From positions 26,099,001 through 26,163,000 of the forward strand of contig NC_135362.1 of assembly GCF_051622035.1 (NCBI RefSeq): a stretch of DNA of 64,000 nt, read 5' to 3'. How positions within the stretch are numbered: the first letter of the stretch is position 1; every line of letters begins with the position of its first letter. Shown here piece by piece: positions 47,748 through 59,324 of the stretch. A program made the translations under genes and the position numbers. The notes under the pieces were generated by a model. That model saw nothing but the letters and a program-made list of their open reading frames with translations, searched no databases and was not told where the DNA came from. This DNA comes from Arctopsyche grandis (lineage: Eukaryota; Arthropoda; Insecta; Trichoptera; Hydropsychidae).

Positions 47748-47937
47748 TTAAATGCACTCTCCAGTAACTGTTACATATCTGTTTCACAAAAAGAGATAGT
47801 ATGCACTTTGCTTAAAGCGGGTATTAATCGGGAATTTAATCTTAAGCCTCGCACGCTTTTGTTTTGTCCGTTTGAAAGAAACAAGGATAGACAAACTTTC
47901 GGCCTAAAACTATCTATTTTTGTTAAATGAGATGTAT

Positions 47938-48041
<104 letters not shown>

Positions 48042-48153
48042 CGCAACAGTTGACATAAACTACAAATGCTTGTGATAAAAATTCTATGATGTATTTTTAA
48101 GACAACGATAAGCCTTTTTTAATGGGTGCAACGGGACCATTTATATACCTATA

Positions 48154-48159
48154 AATAAA
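48154..48159 (+). terminator. Candidate ACSBG polyadenylation signal
   Basis: First clear AATAAA after the (TA)n tract, about 400 bases after the stop codon. In such AT-rich sequence chance occurrence is likely. Confidence 0.3.
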
Positions 48160-48679
48160 TATTGTAATTTGACTGAAATATATATGTAATGATTAGCTAG
48201 GGCATTGAACAAAGTCTTCCAATTAAAATTAAATGACAACATAATTTTTGACTAAATGTGATGTAATAATAATGCAAAATTTAGATTTTTTTTTATTATC
48301 ATTTGGAATCGAAAGACTGGAAATTTTATCTTATTTATGTATGTGTAATTTGTTTTTAAGTATACATATGTGTGTGTAATGAGTGCACTTGAAGACACCT
48401 TAGTAAATATGACAATAAGCACATGTTATATGTGTTACGAATGTTACGATACATATGTGTATTTTAATAGGGGTTTTTTTATTTATTTATTTATTATTGT
48501 TACACGAAAACATCATGTACACCTTTTCTCTTAATTTTTTAGACATTTAGTGAGTGCCCTTTTATATGTATGTATAGTAGGAGTCATTTATGCGGGAGAA
48601 TCACAGAAGTGTGAATGCTGCTCTGGAGATGTAACCCCATGAGTCATCGGTGATGTAAAATGGGTTACGGATAAGACTT

Positions 48680-49067
48680 GGTCAGGGGTTTGGTGCAAGC
48701 GCTCGACAATCACCAGACAGATTGAACGACAGATAAACTGGATGGCAGCTTTAAACGCAATTCTCGTCTTCTCGAATGATACATTGTATATCAGATGACG
48801 AGTACCCTTTCGATGTGCGCAAATGCAAATATTAAATTTGAGTTGGATCTTTCTGGCGAGTTTGAACTCGCCGGGCAGATCCAACTCAATTTTAAGAATT
48901 GCATCTGTGCACATCGAAAGGTTACTCGTCATCTGATGGGCAATCTATCATTCGAGAAGAGGAGAATTGCGTTTAGTCCAGTTTATGGACTGGACTGCCA
49001 CCCAGTTTATCTGTCGTTTAGTCTGTCTGGTGATTGTCGAGCGCTTGCACCGCACCGCTTGGTCAGA
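48680..49067. repeat. Long imperfect palindrome (foldback element)
   Basis: Arms of about 180-200 bases meet at GGCGAGTTTGAACTCGCC (centre about 48863). Matching blocks include GCAAGCGCTCGACAATCACC / GGTGATTGTCGAGCGCTTGC and CAGATGACGAGTA / TACTCGTCATCTG. The reading frames on both strands here (starting MTSxLSMC) mirror each other because of this and are not genes. It sits between the convergent ACSBG and Patj 3' ends. Confidence 0.85.
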
Positions 49068-49547
49068 CATTCTCTCACACTATTACGATTCATCTGCATA
49101 AGTGATTTATTATGTGTAAAAGTGGCTAGCGACATTATACGGGGTGGCCGTGACAGAATTATAAAATTGCCAAAAATATTGTTTTATATACCACTTAAGT
49201 ACATTAATGTAAATCAAAATCAACAAAAAATAAAAAAAAAGTTTTTATGTATAAATAAACTTTATTTTTCTAGAAAAAAAGGAATGTTTTTTAATTAAAT
49301 AAAATTCCCATACAAATACCCACATCCGTGCAATGTTGAGCTTATCACGTTAGGTATATAATAAATATAATACAAATATGGTAAAAATTTTAGTACAATT
49401 CATATTAAAAATTGCAATATGGAGCTGCATAATATTATATATAATACTTGGGATTAATTTCATATAATAATACAATTCAAAGATATGTATGTGTGCACAT
49501 ACGGGACGTACATATATATTATATAATACTTAATATAAGAGTGATAA

Positions 49548-52500
49548 CTACTGAGTATTCATTTTGTTGTGAGGTAAAGACGGCACTGGCATCCCGTTGG
49601 GAGGCACGCAATCAGCTAATGGTAGAGGTTTTGCTACTCCGATGCGGACCATACCTCTCGGTGCTCCTTTGAGCGCTTGAACGGCTTGATCCAAAGTTGC
49701 ATTTTCCAAGTCCTTATTGAAATTTAAACACAAAGTTAAAAAACAATACATGTCAATAGAAAATCTTACAAAGTTGTCCAATAAAATACCTGGTCGTTCA
49801 CAGTAAGTAGCCTGTCTCCGGGTATTAGTCGTCCGTCTTGTTGAGCTACACCGCCAGGGACGAGTGAACGGATGACAATAACAGCGTGGGCTGGTCTCAA
49901 GGGATCTTGGTAGTCCAGAATGGAAAACCCAAGACCACGCTCTCCTTTCACTAGTTCTAGAATTCATACAAAGATAATTTAGTAGTCCATCAACCGTTCT
50001 CAAAAAATGCATTTAGAAAAAGGCTAGTAATATAAATACTTATTTATAGTTTTGGACCATTGTGGCATTACAGAAAGAACCTAATGCGTCACAATAGTCA
50101 ACATAAGAAAATAATAAAATAAATAGTAGGGGGCCTAAAGTGGACCCCTGAGTTACACCAGATCTAGTAAAATGTGGAGACGATTCAAAAATACCATATC
50201 TAACAATTGTTTCCTATCACTTAAATAAGAAGACGTGGATAAAATTCCACTTCGGATAACCTGATCAGAATAGCTTCATTACTGACATGATTAAAGGCTT
50301 TGCGTAGGTCGAAGTATACTCAGTATTCCATCAATTGTCCTCAAAAAATGCATATAGAAGAAGGTTACTGATATAAATATGAATATAATACCTATTATTT
50401 GAGGTTCCGAAGACCACATGGCCAACCCGGTGAGCGGTTCCAATGAACGTGATCGAAGACGAGCTCCGACTAAAGCGTTTCCGGCGGATCCTGTCGATCC
50501 AGACGTGATGGATGAACTGTCGCTTCCGCTGCCTCCGACTCCTGCACCAGCCAAGCTACCATCCGATTTTGCTTTCACAAGAGCACCACCAGTCACAGCG
50601 GCACCGGAAACCACTCCAACAGCTGACTCGCCACCTCCGATCGTCGTGCGTGCGCAAACCAAACAAACTTGAGCCGGTAGTTCTTTGAGTATGGACACGA
50701 CTTCCAAGTGATTCATACCCAACAGACGGTAGCCGTTAACCTCTGAAATAAATTCAATACATAAATATGTGGAAATTAATAAACAAATAAATGCAAAATC
50801 ATATGTCATAAAAAATAATAGAACCTAATAGTTCATCTCCGGAGCGAAGTTTCGTCGATCGTCCGACTGGTCCTTCCGGCAACACACTTCTTATATAATG
50901 ATGAGGTCGAACTTCTCGACCGCCTTCTTCCACATCAACCGTACCTTCCAGTGAAATTCCCAACCCGCCGCTACCTTTAACAACAACTCCTACCACGATT
51001 TCAATAGCACTACCTAAAATTGGACATTATTATATTATATAACAGATATTTTGAAAATATACAAAGTATACAGCGGGCAAATAGAAATGGTATTTATTTT
51101 TAAGAACTACTATCATATCTACATAGAATAAATGGTAAGCCAAATCTATGTCGAGGTTGTAGCAGTATTAAGAATCTATTTACAAACACGATTATATAAA
51201 TTCACTTTACGATAAAGTCATAAAATACTAAGTAGAGTGGCAGCCATGATAGACAGATACATAAAGGTGACACTAAAGATGCAGACACACAGAATCATAC
51301 AGCATGGCATGCCTAGATTGACTCCAACTTTGAATTGGCGTGTCTTTATGTCATTGTTAATTCGTATGATCTTATTATTCTGAAAAGTTTCTTCTACATT
51401 TCACCGTTATCGATCACTGTCAAACTGCATATGTTAATACAAGGATAAAATATCATTGGAAACACTCCGGGGGCGAGTTTTAGCCTAGATCGCCATAGCA
51501 TAAGGGCGAAAATACACTGAGTGGAACGTGGTACGTGTTTTTTTTACCCCTAGCCCACACAGTCCCAAAAATCATCTCTTGGAGTGTTTTCGGTGATATT
51601 TTATCCTTGCTTGACAGTGATCGATAATGGTGAATCCCATATTTGAAGAAATGTAGGAGAAACTTGTCGGTTGCATATGGATATGCATACACGTGCGACC
51701 TACCAAACATATGCATTTTGCACGTGCAACTATACCCGAATTCGGTTTGGGGAACACCCACTGTTTACGGTCACAGCGAGAAGCCAAGGACACAAGACGT
51801 CCCATACCACTCAGTGCGTTTTCACTCAAGTCAAGTCAGGTGTGCTAGCGCGATTTTACCTGTGCACAACTGTTAAAAATAAAAACCCGTGCCGCATACT
51901 GCACTCTGTATGTCTGCGCCCTAATGATTCTGTATACGTCATTTTATTTACTAATGTATTGTGGAGATGCATACGCTTTCGTCATTTAAAGGTCAATCCA
52001 AATATAATTGGACGTGTTTGGATTTGAGGAGATGATAGCTTCCAATACAAAAATGGTAGATAGATAAGAATAATTATTGTACATTTATTTATACCAGTTT
52101 CGATTTGCCAACTGACTATGAATAAAATAAAAAGTGACCTAATATTAATTTCCACTTATTACAAATAGCATCCTCCATTTCTTTAGTGATAGGAATTTCA
52201 AATCCGGGTGCGCTTTGACCGGACGGATGTGTCAACGAAGCGCCCCGAGACAGACTTAAAGCACGGTTGGTAGTCTCCACGAGCATGTCGGGATCGTCTA
52301 AGGAATCCGGCGGTAAGTCATCCGAGCTCAATTCGTTGACTGCAAACCGAAGAGATCCTGATGAAGACTGGCCCATACCGAAAGATCTGAAATATCAGTT
52401 GTTTTATAGTACACCGATTGGTTTGATCGGATGATCGGTCCAAAATGATATGTCACCCAAGTTTGTTGAGCTGCGTCATCGGGATTTGTGTGAGCTGTGA

Positions 52501-55500
52501 ATCCGTATCGCTGTCGGGTCGGTGAAGGTCGAGGAATGGATTGATTGGGGGAGCGGAAGCCGGTGATGGTCTCAGTTCATTGGCTGCGATTGCTTGTTGC
52601 AATTGTTCGAATTTGGGTCCGCGAAGGTATCTGGAATGTAAAACAGTCAAAGATTTTAAACTTCTAGCTCCAGTGTATTGTGGGTATAGGTATGAAACTA
52701 ATTAACATTAGTACTAATGAAAATGTATTTTTAAATGTAGCTTCGATCCCGTGCTAATCTTTAATGCCGCTGATCACACTTGGCTATTTGTGACTCCAAG
52801 TCGATCGTTTCCTATCAGAGATTGCCAATTTTTCTGATTTCACTGTTGAAACGGTTTCTCCATCAAATTGACAAAAACCATCCTACCCACTATGTCACAA
52901 ATATCTGAATATTGTTTATGTACAATATGTAAAAGTTCATAAATGCATCTATGGATTAATTAATTAATTGTTAATTTCGTGTTCTTCAGAATCCCGAAAT
53001 ACAGCGATTTAAGGCGCATTGGGGTTTACCTGTTAGGCCTTTCTGGTATATATCTTAGTAAAAAAATATAATATATATAAATAAAATATAAGAGAATATA
53101 TTTTGCCTTCACAGAGCCCCCAAAACTGGTGCGCCCGGGACACCAATATCCCCAACTTTTTGTTCCGTCACTGCATATGTGTATTAGAGAGTTCTTCTGA
53201 GTACCAGTTATTATCTTATACCGTTTTTTTAAGGTTGTTGAACAAGACTCGAATATATTATACCTTTCCAAGCTGAGTGATACGGTGTTACCGCTGCTGC
53301 GCAAAGCATCCACAGCACAATGGTTGGATCGTCCGTGAAGACTGGCTCCGTCTACTGCAACTATTCTATCGTTCACTCGAATGCGCCCGCTTCGTGCAGC
53401 TGCACTTCCAGCGGTGACTGACTTCACAAATATTCCAGATAGTTCCTCTTTCTCGCAAACATATCCTGCTATAGTAATTCCAAGTCCGTTTTCGTCCTTT
53501 TTCAGTTGGACCGTGAACTTTTCAGTCTCCGGCAGTTCCATTTCGATACGGTCTGAAAATTGAAATCAAATTAGACACATTTGAGAGTTGTAATACGTTC
53601 GCTACCAATTGAGACGGAACATACCGTTTATCATCACTCCAACGTTATCAGAATCTTCAGTGGTATCTGCATCGTATAAAAACGATTTCTCCATGAGTGG
53701 AGGCGTCGGAGATGGAGTGGATTGAGCGTTGAATATTTCCGGAAACCCGGCGTCCGTCAAGTAACGATCCAAAGCTTCCAGATCAGATAACAATCTGTAG
53801 AGTGACATTAATTATAATAATGAAGATTATACTTTGACAATAAAGGAAACTTTACAGTTATTGACTAACTTATACTAATATATTATATCGACATAGCATA
53901 TTATTAGCCAGCAGCATATTTTGGTGGTTCCGTTAATGCTAACCACCGAGAGGTTGCCAGGTTTGATACCGTAGGTTGACTTCAATTGAAAAGAATTTAT
54001 TCCGAGTATTATCTGTAGTGCTGCTGGTCAGAATTGTATATGTGAAGTCGATCGTTTCCTAACAGAGTTTGCCAATTTATCTGATTTCATTGTTGAAACG
54101 GTTCCTCATCAAATTGGCAAAAACCATCCTACCCACTATGTCACCACTATTTGAATATGATTTCAAATTTATAATCTATAAATTTATATAAGCACAAGTT
54201 TAGTACCATACATATGTAGATGTCGTTCAGGGGCAACACGAAAACGGCATCATGGGAAAATATAAAATTGGGTCCATGGGCTATGCCGCCTTTCCCAAGT
54301 ATGTAATATAATAATGTATAAAAAAACGGACGCGATGTATGTTTGTGGGTATGTATGTATGTGGCGGATGCGTGGACAAGTATGGAGATTTCAAAGAAAC
54401 AAATTTTAGAATACCAAGAGTATACTTTATGCATAGGGATGTGGCGTGATGACCAATCGTGTCGAGGAGATGCGGGGAAGCGGGTTAGAGAAGAAGTGGA
54501 GACCTGAGCGTCTGAAATGTGCTCATGATATTAAGAGCTTGAGTTGGAACAAGTGGCATTAGCGTCAGATGCGCAGCAGCGTACACACATCCACGAAGAC
54601 ACACACTATGGGCACTCGAATGTGGGCAAACTCAACGTGAGCACTCGAATTTTTAATAATAATTACCTTACACTATATTTATATACTAGTGGTTTTACCC
54701 GGCTTCACTCGGTATTTGTAATATAAACTGTTTAAACATGGCTAATGTAATAGTAAACATTCATTAGTTTTTTTTATTAAATTTATTTGAATCGAAAAAA
54801 AAAATAATATTCAACGATATCGTCGTCATAGAAACTTGCTCCCACCCAAACCTTACATAGTTACAAAGTCTCTTTCGAAATTATATATATTAGATTTTAT
54901 TATATTATAGATATTATTTTAATTCGTGTATCAATTCCTTTCCAAAGACATTCATTGAAATCAACAGGCACAACACTAGTAAATAAATAAAATAGTTAAA
55001 GTGGTCAGAAAGTGTGGCGAAGAAAAACTAGGTAAGAAGATGAACGCTTTACCGTGTCGGTACAACAGGAGCATCTGAAAGAGTGACAGCTGCAGCTCCT
55101 GCAGGGTCTGCTGGACGGGCTACTACTAATCTAACATGAGTACCACTCCTTCTTAAAACTCCAGCAACTTGTTCAGAGACCATCTCTACTAATACAACCT
55201 GTTGAAATAATACAATGATGATATAGTACTACCAATCAAACATCAAATAGTAGTTTTATTCAAGTATATAACACATACGTCTCCTATTTGAAGTATGTGA
55301 TCACCAGATTTCAATCGACCGTCTCGATCTGCAACACCACCTGGTAAAATCGTCTTTACGATAACTCCACTGGTGCGGGCACCAATTATACCTTAAATAA
55401 ATACAAAAAATCATATAACACATAAACAAAACATTATGATACTAGGAAGTGGACTCATAAAGCAACATACCGAAACCTAGTCCAGTGCCATCATTGACGA

Positions 55501-56931
55501 GATGAATCGCTTCTACTTGTGCCCAATCAGACGGTAACAGAGGCGGAGCAGAAGTTGGTAGCGGAGGAGGGATTCCTTCATCTGCTCCACCTCCACGCGC
55601 AACAACCAATTCCACCAGTCCTCTAGCTTGTTGAAGAATGCTGATAGCCTACAAATAAGACACAATACAAAGTCTATTCATATTTACATGCTGATTTAAC
55701 TACTTAAACCGTTTGCCCGCGGCCGTCTTCTATGGAAGCTTTGCGCGACAAGTCTGTAGCGCGGCTGTCTTCCATAGAATTTCTGAACTTTGCACGGGAT
55801 TTTGAGCCTTATATGCGCCTATTTCAACTGTTTTAAGGTTCAAAATTGGTTGAATATATTACTGAGAGTTGAATGCCATATATTCAATTTGCTTAAAGTG
55901 AATATATACCAGTCAAAATTAGTGGTTTTGTGGAACCATACTGAAACCTCGTTTATGGGACGTCACGTCTGTTGAACAATGGCGACGATACGTCTCAATT
56001 CTATGAAGAATGATTATTTGACAATTAAGGCAAAACTACGAGATATATTATGTATTTTATTGTTTAAAATAATACTTTATGTGTTAATTAACATATCTGG
56101 TTACTTGAGTAAATATTAAAATCTGTATTTAAGGTCGAAAACTCGATTACTAAATTCGCGAAAAAGGTGCTGCGTACAGGGCTTGTTCGCTATATTTATT
56201 GCCGCGGGCAAAGGGTTAAATACATACTTGTTGATGAGATATACTGGTATCTATGGGTTGGCCGTCTATGCCTAGAATCCGATCGGAATCTTGTTGTGCT
56301 CCTAGCACGGAATATCCCAAGCTGTGAGGAGGAGACAGCTGAGGCACCCTTTGCTCTTCTTCACCGTCCAAACCACCATAAAGACCTCGGGCTTGCAATG
56401 CTAGCTCTCCTACAAAAACAAAACATATGCAGTATAAAGAAACGTGTTTTGAATTTTTAAAGATGAAGAAATGATCACAAAGATGTGACTATGCATTTCA
56501 ACTTTATAGGTCAGATTTAACATTGCGTCACTAAAGAATTGGATCTGGTATATGTATGAACTGTTTTGATGGTTATGAACAGGTCTTATAGTTATTATTG
56601 ATAAACCGACCAGCTGGGGTTATGTCGAAATCTCCAGGTAAAATCGAAGGATGATGAGAGATTTGTGTCGCAAGTAACGCCATTGAATCTTGCAGTGTGA
56701 CGACGCTTCTGAACACGGGATTCTCCAATAGTCCCAATATCAATGCAAAGTCGTCAGCAGTAGCATTCTGAAAATATGATAAAGTTAATATATTTATGAT
56801 ATCTTTTGATGCTTTTATTTGTTTCGATTCATGATAAATACCTGTAGCTTGATATCATCACTTTGGTCGATGGCCGTTTTGATGCTCTCCAGTTGCTGAA
56901 GCGCGCTCGATATGTCGGCGTTCAGATGCAT
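49548..56931 (-). CDS. Patj: Patj, L27 and multi-PDZ polarity scaffold (14 coding exons)
   Basis: Patj is an apical scaffold that binds Stardust/PALS1 through L27 and supports the Crumbs polarity complex. Exons in transcription order: 56931-56842, 56767-56611, 56409-56228, 55648-55471, 55391-55279, 55198-55053, 53794-53625, 53552-53264, 52630-52457, 52386-52139, 51013-50825, 50742-50392, 49956-49790, 49712-49548; 2619 nt, 872 residues, close to the Drosophila protein. Residues 1-82 form the L27 domain ([15 protein letters not shown]..). About 115-155 is only the C-terminal half of a PDZ fold ([20 protein letters not shown]). Full PDZ domains with GLGF-type loops lie at about 183-270 (GLGFGIIG), 350-443 (GLGITIAG), 584-675 (GLGISLEG) and 761-850 (GLGFSILD). 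Linkers are Ser/Ala/Gly-rich. The 52386-52139 exon end uses GTCACT, chosen by phase. Introns hold SINEs, a Helitron and LINE remnants. Divergent from CRTAP. Confidence 0.95.
50080..50335 (-). pseudogene. LINE reverse transcriptase fragment in a Patj intron
   Basis: In reverse orientation one frame reads [18 protein letters not shown] and another [17 protein letters not shown] sequence, matching the SKAFD..H and GVPQGSVLGPLLF blocks of LINE/Jockey reverse transcriptases. Frame breaks between them show it is dead. Confidence 0.6.
51240..51840. repeat. Interspersed repeat family A, longest copy, inverted arrangement
   Basis: The block CGTTATCGATCACTGTCAA to AAACACTCC (about 51404-51470) recurs inverted at about 51580-51635, so this copy is a foldback. 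The outer part 51567-51830 matches 551-835 inverted. Lies in a Patj intron. Confidence 0.65.
52738..53065 (+). mobile_element. SINE fragment in a Patj intron
   Basis: It begins at the box B part (GCTTCGATCCCGTGC) and continues through body and tail (CACAAATATCTGAAT, GTGTTCTTCAG, CATTGGGGTTTACCTGTTAG). The tRNA-like 5' part with box A is missing. Antisense to Patj. Confidence 0.7.
53905..54145 (+). mobile_element. SINE, subfamily 2, in a Patj intron
   Basis: AGCCAGCAGCATAT start, degraded box B GTTTGATACC, the subfamily 2 block AATTGAAAAGAATTTATTCC and the common body to CCCACTATGTCACC. No tail. Confidence 0.7.
54686..54894 (-). mobile_element. Non-autonomous Helitron, family 1, in a Patj intron
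   Basis: In reverse orientation it starts TCTAATATATATAATTTCGA after an A and ends GCCGGGTAAAACCACTAG before a T, the A/T insertion preference of Helitrons. Confidence 0.75.
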
Positions 56932-56959
56932 GGTGACTGGCTAACTATTCAATTCTGAA

Positions 56960-57700
56960 AATTTAAATTAATACCTAGTATTGTATATTGTATATTCTGT
57001 TTATGTGAATTTTTGTTAGAATGGACTATGAACTAATGCTTATCGGAAGAATTGATATGTATTAAAATAACTTTCCTGAGGCAATTCAAAATTAAAAAAA
57101 ATATCGCAGTATTTCATACATAGTAATAATTTTGATTAATTGTATAAGAATTCGATTGGAATGCATCACGGTTAATTAGATTAGGCATGTGCTATTATTA
57201 CGGACTGGGTCAAGATCTGTGACATTGAAGTTACCTGTCGATTTGGTGATTATATTCAGGACCAGAAATATTTAATATGGGGGCGTAGGCTTCAACTGAA
57301 TACCTGACACCTGTCAATAGCAGATGTTGACACAGTACTCATCTCAAGTCCACTACCAACAGAGAAATGTTTCAATAATTCGAAATTCGAAATAACATAT
57401 GGTAAATTCCCAATTATGCAAATGATTCAAACTGATTCTCTTTTATTTATTTACTATACAAATCTTACGTAAAAAATATGATGAAATCTTTTAATTGTCA
57501 ATAAAGTAGGAGAAACAACAATTGTTGACCGATTGGAATTTAAAATCAAAATATAAGAAACCTGTAACTTTAATGACTGACTGCTTTTGTACCTTCAATA
57601 GTTTTACTGTTCATTACTTATCGATAGCAATGTGATAGTTTGCTAAATAGTCAACAGTTGTTGGATTCGATTTCGGTTGTGATTCTCTTACTATATGTAT
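56960..57700. other. Patj 5' flank
   Basis: No gene is visible. The Patj initiator exon is preceded (on its strand) by a short stretch ending AATTGAATAGTTAGCCAGTCACC. The non-coding first exon and promoter probably lie here. Confidence 0.4.
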
Positions 57701-57707
57701 ATATTTA

Positions 57708-58104
57708 ATGGGCACCCCTCACGGGACCGAAAGTGAAACGCCCGAAAACGCAAATATCGGAAGTCAAAGATCGAAAATCGAAAGATCTTAAGTCGAAAGG
57801 TCAAAAAAAAGGGTGCATGGTAAACAGTAATATGTATATATAATATATATGAGTGGTATGCGGTGAAATTATCTCTTTTTTTGTCATACAGCCTTGTTTA
57901 ATGTGCGCGCGCAAAATACGGAAGGAAAAGCCTGTTCCTCTTGTTCCTGTTGTATCCTGCTCGCGCAAATTAAGTGAGTATGTACGACGGGGGGGAGAGT
58001 CCCTTTTTTTATCTTTCGACTTAAGATCTTTCAATTTTCGATCTTTGCCTTCCGATATTATCGTTTTCGGGCGTTTCACTTTCGGTCCCGTGAGTTAGAC
58101 TCAT
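57708..58104. mobile_element. Foldback MITE, diverged copy in the Patj-CRTAP promoter region
   Basis: Same arms and loop motifs as 26013-26416 (CGCAAATATCGGAAG, ATCGAAAGATCTTAAGTCG, TGTGCGCGCGCAAAATACGG, CAGGAACAAGAGGAACAGGC in reverse). The terminal parts are CACGGGACCGAAAGTGAAAC and its complement. One arm is partly replaced around 57825-57890. Confidence 0.8.
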
Positions 58105-58191
58105 ATTAAATATGGATTCACCTTACGGCACACAGTCTGAGATGATGAAGACTCGAAAAATGATAAAATGACTGATGTGTACAAGCTCTAA

Positions 58192-58370
58192 AGGTCTGAC
58201 CGCACTATACGGCCGTCGACTGCTGCAGCACGACACAACACGGCAAAGTTGATACAAAAGGCAACTCTGCCGCCTGACGCGTAGTGCGTTATATCTCATA
58301 CAATTTCATACAAACAATATTTGGCCGCACGCTGCCGGTCATGTCGCAGGTGCATAGTGCGGTCAGACCT
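58192..58370. mobile_element. PIF/Harbinger-type MITE, copy 2
   Basis: Same 179-bp element as 8746-8924 with perfect AGGTCTGACCGCACTAT ends and TAA duplications at 58189-58191 and 58371-58373. Confidence 0.88.
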
Positions 58371-58925
58371 TAAGATTAGGAGTGGGACGCGTGTATGAGT
58401 AAATTACACGCATCACGCGTACTTGTCCCGTATTATCCTCCAACCTGGGATGTTCTCCTGGTACGAGTTCATATTTTTTCCGTAAGGGCCACCGATTTAT
58501 TATCACGGCTATTTTCAAGAAAAAAGAAAAATACCCAAATCCTATTGGTCAAATAATACATTCCAATCAATATGAATCATGTATTTTGAAGGTTCATAAT
58601 GATGCTATTTGATCAATAGAAATTTAGATTTAGAATTTCCCTATTGCATCGACTACTGAAATCCAGGGACTTAATTTAGGGGGGGGGGGGAGGCAAACTC
58701 TGGTCAATTTGTAGCTGTTTTTTTATAAAGCCCTTTTTTTTTAAGAAGCTTCTGATCGACATTTTGAACTTGTTGCATTTTCTGTTTCTAAAATGAAATA
58801 TAGATCAAACACCTTTTTTAAATAACCGAAAGACCATATCGAAATAAAACTCGATACGATAAGCGTTCCTCTTGCTTATTATTTAAAAATATATTGATGA
58901 AACAATTCGTGAAATATATACCATA

Positions 58926-59120
58926 CGGTTCAGTGATTATTCCGCAAAAAGCGATCTCGCGCAAGTCACTAAAATCTCGATCTCGATCCCAAAAACTCAA
59001 TCAATCGAAAGCTTCTCGCGCGAAATATTATACCAACGAGAGGTCGAGTGCCAGATGTTCCGTGATCGAGATTTTAGTGACTTGCGTGAGACCGCTTTTT
59101 GCGGAATAATCCGTTGACCG
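58926..59120. mobile_element. TIR MITE of the CGGTTCGGTGATTATT family, upstream of CRTAP
   Basis: Ends CGGTTCAGTGATTATTCCGC and GCGGAATAATCCGTTGACCG, with TA outside each. The inner arms GTCACTAAAATCTCGATC and GATCGAGATTTTAGTGAC make it a near-perfect foldback. It ends about 200 bases before the first CRTAP ATG. Confidence 0.8.
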
Positions 59121-59324
59121 TACGTACATACATACATAGATGATGTGCGAGTTTTGTATTATATTAATTTGATATTATTAATATGAAACTCTATTCATAA
59201 AATACGATATCATTCGGTTCATAACGAAGCACATTATTTTATTATCAGATTAAAGTTTTGTGTCGTAAAATTTACATTTGTTGCACGTAAGCATTCCTAT
59301 TTCCTACGGGAATGTTTCCAGGAA

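Noticed and set aside
48588..49298. Opposing frames of 114 and 167 codons with similar N-termini (MTSxLSMC)
   Set aside because: Produced by the inverted repeat centred near 48863.
50418..50672. Plus-strand frame rich in Pro and Ala
   Set aside because: Antisense of the Ser/Gly/Ala-rich linker exon of Patj.
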